NCBI GenBank assembly: GCA_964598255.1
Contig: CAZRBA010000129.1
Coordinates: 1 to 12,218, forward strand
Origin: Caldithrix sp964598255
GTDB taxonomy: Bacteria > Calditrichota > Calditrichia > Calditrichales > Calditrichaceae
Reading direction: 5' to 3'
DNA length: 12,218 nucleotides
The notes under the pieces were generated by a model. It saw only the letters and a list, made by a program, of their open reading frames with translations, was not told where the DNA came from and searched no databases. The translations under genes were made by a program, and so were the position numbers. Of this stretch, positions 6,341 to 12,218 are shown in pieces (positions within the stretch are counted from its first letter, which is position 1; each line of letters starts with the position of its first letter).

Positions 6341-6921
6341 GTGTGAGACAAGGATTAGACTTAAAAAAGGAATTACAGCGCAAAGCCATACATATCTCAT
6401 TTGTGGTAATTCCCGTGTTTTATGCCTGGACACATCAAAAAGGGTTGGTGATCCGCATCCTTTTGATTTTATTGGCCGGTTTTTTGGCCGTAGATCTCTT
6501 GCGACTAAAATTTGCCCTTGTCCGTAAGTTATTTTTGCATATATTTGGATCATTATTACGGGAGAGTGAACGGCAAAAACGTTTGACCGGAGCAACCACG
6601 TTGCTAATGGGGTGGACATTAGCGGTAGTCGTTTTTAAAGAAAAACCCGCGGTCGTAGGCATGCTGTTTACCGGTTTAGCCGATCCAGCGGCAGCGATTG
6701 TGGGACGCATTTGGGGGAAAAACAAATTTTGGAACAAGTCGTTGGAAGGAGCGGCCGCCTTTTATTTTACTGCCTCATTCATTATTTTGGCATTTACCGG
6801 TTACAGTTGGGCCGGGCTGGGCGTGGCTTTGGGAATGAGCGTGTTGGAATTTTTACCGATTGGTATTGATGACAATCTGACAATTCCTGTCGTAACCGCT
6901 TATTTATTAAGTGTTATTTAA
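6337..6921 (+). CDS. Dolichol/polyprenol/phytol kinase-family integral membrane protein
   Basis: A 194-residue multi-pass membrane protein of the family that includes yeast Sec59, plant VTE5 and bacterial diacylglycerol/polyprenol kinases, which use CTP to phosphorylate lipid alcohols. Visible family motifs are E12-xx-RK-xx-H19 at the N-terminus, GATTLL (85-90), LADPAAAIVG with a following GKNK (114-130), KSLEG (134-138) and the late acidic DDNLTIP (178-184). Hydrophobic segments lie at about 20-30, 37-55, 88-100, 105-122, 140-155 and 160-173. The true lipid substrate cannot be told. Two starts are possible: GTG 6337, overlapping the rpe stop, or GTG 6343, better spaced (9 bases) from AAGGA at 6329-6333. 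The product differs by two residues. It belongs to the PASTA-rpe operon. Confidence 0.88.
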   Translation: MSVRQGLDLKKELQRKAIHISFVVIPVFYAWTHQKGLVIRILLILLAGFLAVDLLRLKFALVRKLFLHIFGSLLRESERQKRLTGATTLLMGWTLAVVVFKEKPAVVGMLFTGLADPAAAIVGRIWGKNKFWNKSLEGAAAFYFTASFIILAFTGYSWAGLGVALGMSVLEFLPIGIDDNLTIPVVTAYLLSVI

Positions 6922-6927
6922 ATATAT

Positions 6928-6932
6928 TGAGG
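6928..6932 (+). promoter_or_regulatory. Ribosome binding site deciding the PorV-like start
   Basis: TGAGG at 6928-6932 lies 6 bases before the ATG at 6939. The in-frame TTG at 6927 overlaps this motif and the ATG at 6933 directly abuts it, so 6939 is the best start among the three. Confidence 0.6.
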
Positions 6933-6938
6933 ATGCGC

Positions 6939-7919
6939 ATGCGTAAAACAGCATTATGGTTTCTTTTTGTTCTTTTGATTGCCACTAATGTTCGGGCTGG
7001 TGGCTTTAAAAAGTATGCCGGTGAGTTTTTGAATTTGGGTGCCGGAAGCCGTTTGACCGGAATGGCCGGTGCCGGAGTGGCCATGATTAACGATGCCTCG
7101 GCTTCCTATTGGAATCCTGCCGGATTAGCCGATGCGCACGGTTTGCAAATTCAATTTACGCACAGTAAACAATTCATCAGCAGTATTCAGCACGATTATC
7201 TGGCTGTTTCGCATCCGCTGAAAAACAATTCCACGCTTGGAATTTCGCTTTATTATTTTACGGTGAATAGCATTAAGGACAGTCGGCAGGCTTATAACCA
7301 AGCGGACGACAAAGTGGATTATTCCAAAATCAAAACCTTTAATACAGGCGATTACGTGCTTTATTTAAGTTACGGACGCAAAGCTAATCGAAAATTGCAA
7401 TATGGTGTTAATGCCAAGTTCATTTATCGTGATTTTAATATCGAAAACGCTTTGGGGATCGGGTTCGATTTTGGGCTGCAATATCGTTGGTTCGATCGGC
7501 TCCGTTTGGGGCTAATGCTCAAAGACATAACCACAACCATGATTGCCTGGAGTACGAATGAAAAGGAATTCATCCCACCTTCGGTACGCTTTGGCCTAAG
7601 CTATTGGTGGCATCTGAAAGCGATGAATTTAAGCGTTCAACCGGCTGCCGATTTCCAACTATTGTTCGAGAATCGACGCTATGCCAGCCAGTTTCATCTG
7701 GGCTCGGTAAGTTTGGACAGCTTTTGGGGCGTCGAAGTTAATTATAAAAACGTACTTACCTTGCGCAGCGGCATGGACGACTTGCAGCGTTTTAATACCG
7801 GAATCGGTGTGCGCATCCCCAAGGTTTCGTTCGACTATTCCTTTACGGCCTACCAATCAGAATTGGGAAACATTCATCGTATTACCGTACGCTTATTTCT
7901 TGATCCTCTGTTTAATTAG
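6939..7919 (+). CDS. PorV/PorQ-family outer-membrane beta-barrel protein
   Basis: From ATG 6939 the product has 326 residues. A clear signal peptide (MRK, hydrophobic TALWFLFVLLIA, probable cleavage after NVRA at residue 20) precedes the conserved segment LGAGSRLTGMAGAG with DASASYWNPAGLA, the hallmark of the PorV/PorQ (UPF0164, FadL-like) barrels common in the FCB group. The rest alternates polar and hydrophobic residues with many aromatics (YLSYGRK, LQYRWFDRLRLGLML), as in outer-membrane strands, and the last strand ends in LFLDPLFN. Some relatives carry cargo for type IX secretion; many are of unknown role, and nothing here proves a secretion function. The gene is 17 bases after the kinase-like gene and is probably the last of the operon. 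Its 3' end overlaps the opposite-strand TPR gene by 27 bases. Confidence 0.9.
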   Translation: MRKTALWFLFVLLIATNVRAGGFKKYAGEFLNLGAGSRLTGMAGAGVAMINDASASYWNPAGLADAHGLQIQFTHSKQFISSIQHDYLAVSHPLKNNSTLGISLYYFTVNSIKDSRQAYNQADDKVDYSKIKTFNTGDYVLYLSYGRKANRKLQYGVNAKFIYRDFNIENALGIGFDFGLQYRWFDRLRLGLMLKDITTTMIAWSTNEKEFIPPSVRFGLSYWWHLKAMNLSVQPAADFQLLFENRRYASQFHLGSVSLDSFWGVEVNYKNVLTLRSGMDDLQRFNTGIGVRIPKVSFDYSFTAYQSELGNIHRITVRLFLDPLFN

Positions 7920-9146
7920 CAAGCGGCATTTGGTGGCATAAGGACTTTGCGAATAATGTTCTTGCAAACGCTGGCACACATCTTTGGCTCGACCGATGTC
8001 TTTTAAAAATTTCATGTAAATCCGCGCCGCTTGGTACAGGTAAAAAGGACTTTTGGCCGATTCAGGGTTGGCGGAAGCCAGCAACACATAACAGCGGGCC
8101 GCATATTCGTATTTTTTGAATTTTTTGAAGAAAATTAACGCCATCGAATCCACCAATGCATAAAACGTCGTATCCTGAGCATGCTTGTTCAAATGGGTGC
8201 CGATTAATGTTACCGCCTCTTCGTAACGCTTGGTTTTAAAAAGCAACAGGGTTAAGCGTTTAAACGCTTTACGGAACAAAGGATGGTCGGGAAACGCATC
8301 CACAAACAAACGATAGTTGTCAATTCCGGCATTCAAAGAATCCATGCTTCGCACATAAAGTTCGGCTAAAAAAAATTGGGCTTTGGGTGCGTTTTCGTTG
8401 TTCGGATATGAATTGATGATGCGAACAAAGGCGTTTTTGGCTTCTTCGATTTTATTCAGATGCCGGTAATCAAGCCAACCCGTATTAAAAAGTGCATCCG
8501 GTGCTAATAAACTGGCTTTGTGCAATGCTAACAATTGGCGAAAGTTGGCTTCAGCCGCCGGGTAATGATTTAGCGATTCGTTCAATTGTCCTTTTAAAAA
8601 CAGCAAAATATCTTCGTGTTTTCCCGAAAGCCTGCATTCCCGTTCGAATTGATTCAAGTCGTAAAGTAAAGGGGTGTTTAATTTGCTTAGATCCAAAGAA
8701 AACAAAAAATTATACATATCGACGGCAGCCTCGTCAAAAGAATCGAAGTAGTGCGTTTGGTTTAGGTAAGCTAAGACAGTGTCTTTTTTTTCCAAAAAAG
8801 CGGCGTTTTTTACCCGAGAAAACAGATCGTCTAATTTGCTAATTGCTTCTGGAGCAATTTTGCTTTTTGGGTAGAGAATCGGAATTTTAAAATATTGAAT
8901 GAATGCGGCATAAGGTCGTTTAAGGTTTATCTGCACATCACCGAGCATCCACAAAACCTGATCTGCCTGGTCGAACTCGGGGTATTTTTGCAAGAATGTT
9001 TGTAACTCGGCATTTAAATAGTTATCGTAAAGGCCTTTTGTGTTTTCGAAATATATTTGTTGCAAAAAGGCAAAATGATCATTCACCCGCTCATTTTGCG
9101 CAAAAAGAGCAACAACAATCGATAGTGTAATAATAATTGTTTTCAT
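7893..9146 (-). CDS. Exported tetratricopeptide-repeat protein
   Basis: A 417-residue protein with a probable Sec signal peptide (MKTIIITLSIVVALFAQ) and no lipobox Cys, so likely periplasmic rather than a lipoprotein. The body is helical and repeat-like. TPR-type units are clearest at about 185-300, where segments such as YPAAEANFRQLLALHK, EEAKNAFVRIINSYPNN, APKAQFFLAELY and DNYRLFVDAFPDHP resemble the TPR_6 repeats of BamD and YbgF/CpoB. Further degenerate repeats run to about 400. No catalytic motif is seen; a scaffolding role in the envelope is an inference. The start ATG (complement of 9144-9146) has no good Shine-Dalgarno. The gene lies 33 bases downstream of rqcH on the same strand, so the two are probably co-transcribed. 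Confidence 0.82.
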   Translation of the reverse strand: MKTIIITLSIVVALFAQNERVNDHFAFLQQIYFENTKGLYDNYLNAELQTFLQKYPEFDQADQVLWMLGDVQINLKRPYAAFIQYFKIPILYPKSKIAPEAISKLDDLFSRVKNAAFLEKKDTVLAYLNQTHYFDSFDEAAVDMYNFLFSLDLSKLNTPLLYDLNQFERECRLSGKHEDILLFLKGQLNESLNHYPAAEANFRQLLALHKASLLAPDALFNTGWLDYRHLNKIEEAKNAFVRIINSYPNNENAPKAQFFLAELYVRSMDSLNAGIDNYRLFVDAFPDHPLFRKAFKRLTLLLFKTKRYEEAVTLIGTHLNKHAQDTTFYALVDSMALIFFKKFKKYEYAARCYVLLASANPESAKSPFYLYQAARIYMKFLKDIGRAKDVCQRLQEHYSQSPYATKCRLLIKQRIKK

Positions 9147-9179
9147 GGTGCTTAATATGCTTTGTTCGGTTAAAAGTTC

Positions 9180-10850
9180 CTATTTTATTTCCATCGGTTT
9201 TACAAAAATAACCTTTTCGTTTTGCACTTTTACCGTGCCAGGCGGTGCCTTTCGCATTCGGCTAACATACCGTGCCTGTGTGTACATTACCGGTACGGTA
9301 GACGAGTGTCGGGCCTTACTGTTTGCAGCGGCAATTTGTGCCGCCTGCTCGATAACATGCTTAGGTGGCAATTGATCGCGCCGTGGCAAACGAATAATTA
9401 CATGCGAACCAGGCACGCCTTGAGCATGCAGCCAAATATCCCATTTGTTGGCAAAGCGGAACGTTAACAACTCGTTATTCGCTCCGTCTTTGCCTATGAA
9501 TACATCCCATTTTTTGTCCAAAATAAGTCGACGAAACGCATATTTTAGATTTGCCTGAGGAATCTTTTTTTGCGCTTCGTCTGGTGTTTTTTGCAATAGC
9601 TTCATTTCTTTTAGTTTTTGGGCAAACTTTTTAAGACGCGTTAAATCGTTAAGGTTGCTCAGACGTTTTACCAGGGCTTCGATTTCGTTTAGTTCTTTTT
9701 GATAGGTGTCGTAGCGAATGGCATGTAAGCGCTTTTCTTCATTTAACCGTTTAAATCTGTTAAAGTAACGTTGTGCATTTTCGATTACTGTTTTGGCCGG
9801 ATTGAGCTTAATTTTTATTTTTTCGCGTTGTTCCGAAAAAATATTTTCCAGTTCCACTTCTTTTGCCCCGCGCGGAATTTGCGTTTTGAACGTTAATAAT
9901 AAATTCCCTTTTAATTCCGCTTCGTTTTTGCGTGCCTCCAAATCGGCATTTTGTTCCAACTTTTGCAAAGAATTTTTAAGATAATCAAATCGTTTTTGCA
10001 ACGCTTGCGTACATGTGGTTTTTAATCTGATAACTTCCTGCTTAAATGTCAATTGCCGGTAAAATATGTTCAGGGCGGTATTTACCGAATCGAATACGTT
10101 AACATGAATTTCCGGCTGTACTTCCAAGTGGGTGAGGGGTAAAAGTGCGATACGTTCGATCTGTTTTTCTCTGTAGTACAGATAGGTCTTGCCCGCATTA
10201 AATTCACTATCGAGTTGCAGGAGCAGATCGACAATTCGTGAAATTTCTTGTTCGCTTAAATTTTCCAAAGGCGTTTCTTGTGGGTATTGCAGACGATAAA
10301 AAATTTCGTTTAACAACAATTTGTTCAAAGCGACAAAGTTCTTTTTAAAAAAAGAAATCAACTTTTCCGATTTTTGGTTGCATAGGATGGCATGCAACTT
10401 TTCACGGGACAAATGTCCCAAAACCAATGGCAAAAGCGAGGTCTGCGCAGCGCCTGGAAAATGGCTTTTTTCTTTAAATTTACCCCGTTCTCTCCCTTCG
10501 GAATCAAACAAATACACATTAAAATAAGGAGCGTAAAAAAGTGCTTCCAGTCGAAAATCGTTTAGTTCGAGAACAATATGTTTATCGAAAGGCTTTATGC
10601 GCATATCGATTATGGTTTGCATTTCAACATCTCTGAATAACTCCAATACGGGATGTTTGACATGCGTTTCCGACGAAAGTAGCATATAGGGATGATCTGC
10701 GGAAACGGAAAAACGGAGAAACGTATTGTTATGTAACGGAATAATGAGTTCGTCTTTTTGAAAGGTAAAAGGGCGTGCTATAAGCTGGCCCAAAATTAAG
10801 GGCTTAATTTCGTTAACAAGCCTTTCGAACAAAAAGAAATTTTTGTGCAT
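9180..10850 (-). CDS. rqcH: RqcH/NFACT-family ribosome quality-control protein
   Basis: Homologue of bacterial RqcH (once called fibronectin-binding protein) and eukaryotic Rqc2/NEMF, which bind obstructed large ribosomal subunits and recruit Ala-tRNA to add C-terminal alanine tails. The 556 residues fit the family. There is an NFACT-N domain (about 1-130), a helical middle, a long coiled-coil region (about 265-430) with the conserved LNPAKTVIENAQRYFNRF segment (349-366), and a C-terminal NFACT-R domain holding DIWLHAQGVPGSHVIIR (471-487), IEQAAQIAAANSKAR (500-514) and VPVMYTQARYV. The residue pair equivalent to the catalytic Asp-Arg of Bacillus RqcH appears to be D89-K90 (FDKHIVLEL). An in-frame TAA six codons upstream leaves ATG 10850 as the start, without a Shine-Dalgarno. 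Confidence 0.93.
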   Translation of the reverse strand: MHKNFFLFERLVNEIKPLILGQLIARPFTFQKDELIIPLHNNTFLRFSVSADHPYMLLSSETHVKHPVLELFRDVEMQTIIDMRIKPFDKHIVLELNDFRLEALFYAPYFNVYLFDSEGRERGKFKEKSHFPGAAQTSLLPLVLGHLSREKLHAILCNQKSEKLISFFKKNFVALNKLLLNEIFYRLQYPQETPLENLSEQEISRIVDLLLQLDSEFNAGKTYLYYREKQIERIALLPLTHLEVQPEIHVNVFDSVNTALNIFYRQLTFKQEVIRLKTTCTQALQKRFDYLKNSLQKLEQNADLEARKNEAELKGNLLLTFKTQIPRGAKEVELENIFSEQREKIKIKLNPAKTVIENAQRYFNRFKRLNEEKRLHAIRYDTYQKELNEIEALVKRLSNLNDLTRLKKFAQKLKEMKLLQKTPDEAQKKIPQANLKYAFRRLILDKKWDVFIGKDGANNELLTFRFANKWDIWLHAQGVPGSHVIIRLPRRDQLPPKHVIEQAAQIAAANSKARHSSTVPVMYTQARYVSRMRKAPPGTVKVQNEKVIFVKPMEIK

Positions 10851-11063
10851 GGGTCGTTTTTGCTTTTAATTTTCGAGATCAATAAATTAACCGCGTAAAA
10901 GATCGGAAAAAAGTTGAAATTCCGGAGTCGAAAGCCGAATTTTTAAAGTAGAAAACAGCATTTTCGATTTTACACTTTCGACATACTGTGTTGAAAAATG
11001 AATCGTATGGAATTTACGAATAATTGTCCAAAAAATAAATTTTGATTTGAACGGAGAAATACC
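10851..11063. promoter_or_regulatory. Divergent intergenic region between rqcH and yicC
   Basis: These 213 AT-rich bases separate two divergently oriented genes and must hold the promoters of both. I cannot place either promoter confidently; a TTGAAA at 10991-10996 has no good -10 at the right distance. A short - strand open frame (10961-10887, 24 codons from ATG) is discussed in the findings. No clear operator palindrome is seen. Confidence 0.4.
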
Positions 11064-11939
11064 ATGCGTAGCATGACCGGTTACGGTAAAGGATTTTGCC
11101 AAAACGAAAATTTTGAAGTAACGGTGGAGATTAAAAGTGTAAACAATCGATTTTTGGATATTAATATTCGCTTGCCGAAGGAATTGAGTCACGAAGAAAT
11201 GGCCATGCGCGATTTTATCAAAAGCAAAGCATTGCGTGGCAAAATGAGCGTATTTGTAAATATTCGTGAAAATCCGCAAAGCGAAAGCGATTTGTTTGTA
11301 AACTGGGAAGCCATCAAAAAGAATTTTAACCACCTGAAGACCATTCGCGAAACATTGGGCATTAAAGAAGAAATCCGTTTGGAACATTTGCTTTCTTTTC
11401 CTGATGTTTTTAATCCCGATTTGGAAGAAATTGCCGACGAGCAACTGCATCCTTTGATTTTTAAAGCCTTGCAAGCAGCCATGAATGAATTCTTGCGCAT
11501 GAGCAAAGCGGAAGGCGAAAATATTTTGCAGGATGTCAAAAACCGTTTGCAAAAAATCAATGACTTAACCGCAGAAATCGAAAATCTGGCGCCGAAAAAT
11601 GTGCAAAGCGAATTTAATCGACTCTATCAAAACACCTTGAATTTAATCGGCGAAAAAAAGATAGATAAAACAAGGCTGGAACAGGAAGTTGCCATAATTT
11701 CCGATCGGGTGGATATTACCGAAGAGCTAGTACGCATGAAAAGTCATTTGGATTTGTTCCGAAAAACGCTCGGCACCCAAGGAGAGGTCGGAAAACGACT
11801 GAATTTTATTTTGCAGGAGATGAATCGGGAAGCCAATACCATGAATTCCAAAACCACCATGTTGGAAATTGCACATCGCGTTATCAAAATTAAAGAAGAA
11901 GTGGAGAAGTTGCGCGAACAAATTCAGAATGTAGAATGA
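11064..11939 (+). CDS. yicC: YicC-family endoribonuclease
   Basis: A 291-residue protein that opens with the diagnostic MRSMTGYGKG, followed by VEIKSVNNRFLD (21-32). The YicC-like N-terminal domain covers about 1-155, and the C-terminal DUF1732 domain (about 205-291) carries EQEVAIISDRVDITEEL (206-222) and GKRLNFILQEMNREANTMNS (243-262), a signature of the family. E. coli YicC (about 287 residues) is an endoribonuclease that affects small RNAs such as RyhB; the same activity here is inferred from homology. The ATG at 11064 is preceded by GGAG (11053-11056) at 7 bases. It is divergent from rqcH. The usual neighbour gmk is not next; a CBM9-like gene begins 24 bases downstream. Confidence 0.96.
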   Translation: MRSMTGYGKGFCQNENFEVTVEIKSVNNRFLDINIRLPKELSHEEMAMRDFIKSKALRGKMSVFVNIRENPQSESDLFVNWEAIKKNFNHLKTIRETLGIKEEIRLEHLLSFPDVFNPDLEEIADEQLHPLIFKALQAAMNEFLRMSKAEGENILQDVKNRLQKINDLTAEIENLAPKNVQSEFNRLYQNTLNLIGEKKIDKTRLEQEVAIISDRVDITEELVRMKSHLDLFRKTLGTQGEVGKRLNFILQEMNREANTMNSKTTMLEIAHRVIKIKEEVEKLREQIQNVE

Positions 11940-11963
11940 TGGCATTAACCGAACGAAAAAACG

Positions 11964-12218
11964 ATGAAAACTTACCGTATTCGCAAGCTAAGCGAAGAAA
12001 TATCGGCTTTCCCCTTGATGAATGATACATTATGGCACAAGTCTAACCCAGTACACGCCAATTCCTTTCTGCCGCAAAGCAGTGCCCACCGCCCGCGCAC
12101 AGAAGTTGCTCTTGTGTACACCGATGATGGCCTGTGGGGAAAATTTAAGGTAAACGATCGCTATGTGCGTTGTGTGCACACAACTTTTCAGGATCCGGTG
12201 TATCAGGATGCCTGTGTG
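11964..12218 (+). CDS. Carbohydrate-binding family 9-like protein, N-terminal part
   Basis: This open frame runs from ATG 11964 off the window edge (85 codons seen). The pattern fits CBM9-like DOMON-type domains found as standalone 'carbohydrate-binding family 9-like' proteins: an early tryptophan in DTLWHKSNPV (21-30), PRTEVALVYTDDGLWGKFKV (44-63) where a beta strand of small-molecule contacts is expected, and DPVYQDACV (77-85), which in relatives continues into Glu-Phe-Phe. There is no signal peptide at this start. The ribosome binding site is poor. The ligand and role are unknown, and the C-terminal part is missing. Confidence 0.68.
   Translation, partial: MKTYRIRKLSEEISAFPLMNDTLWHKSNPVHANSFLPQSSAHRPRTEVALVYTDDGLWGKFKVNDRYVRCVHTTFQDPVYQDACV

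Noticed and set aside
6182..6619. A 145-codon - strand frame across the rpe/kinase-like junction.
   Set aside because: It is antisense to two well-supported coupled genes and has no recognisable motif.
11936..12025. A 29-codon frame starting MMALTERKND that overlaps the yicC stop.
   Set aside because: It stops early and is out of frame with the well-patterned CBM9-like frame that begins at 11964.
1..12218. A hidden defence system, CRISPR array, retroelement or toxin-antitoxin pair.
   Set aside because: I saw no regularly spaced repeats, reverse transcriptase, nuclease-helicase cluster or small paired genes; nearly all coding space is assigned to conserved families.

Overview
The window is mostly ordinary housekeeping DNA from a Gram-negative bacterium of the FCB superphylum. 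A Calditrichota-like lineage is my best guess, but only a guess. The pointers are a PorV/PorQ-type outer-membrane beta-barrel gene, AT-leaning codon use, several GTG/TTG starts, genes with weak or no Shine-Dalgarno sequence, and standalone PASTA and TPR envelope proteins. I see no CRISPR array, transposase, integrase, tRNA or rRNA.

Layout. Bases 1-115 are the 3' end of a typA/bipA-like translational GTPase gene on the + strand. Bases 116-742 are non-coding and hold a patchwork of direct repeats, GC-rich hairpins and a long pyrimidine tract, followed by an AT-rich stretch that probably carries the dnaE promoter. dnaE (743-4219, TTG start) encodes a full-length replicative polymerase III alpha subunit with an apparently intact PHP metal site. 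It overlaps dtd (4216-4656) by ATGA. A 254-base spacer with several possible RNA stems separates this pair from a tight four-gene + strand run: a membrane-anchored three-PASTA protein, rpe, a dolichol/polyprenol kinase-like CTP:lipid-alcohol phosphotransferase, and a PorV/PorQ-type barrel (4911-7919).

On the - strand, an RqcH/NFACT gene (10850-9180) is followed by an exported TPR protein (9146-7893). The TPR gene's 3' end overlaps the porV-like gene tail to tail by 27 bases. RqcH is divergent from yicC (11064-11939, + strand). After yicC comes the 5' end of a probable CBM9-like carbohydrate-binding protein, cut by the window edge, where many bacteria have gmk.

How the genes fit together. Replication (dnaE) and translation quality control (dtd, rqcH, perhaps typA) sit beside envelope functions (PASTA, lipid-alcohol kinase, PorV-like, TPR). 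The PASTA-rpe pair recalls the Firmicute prkC-cpgA-rpe order but lacks the kinase and the GTPase. I did not find a convincing new multi-gene system. The points most worth checking are the repeat-rich block at 116-514, the Asp-Lys in place of Asp-Arg in RqcH, the kinase-less PASTA gene next to rpe, and the alternative RNA pairings before the PASTA operon.
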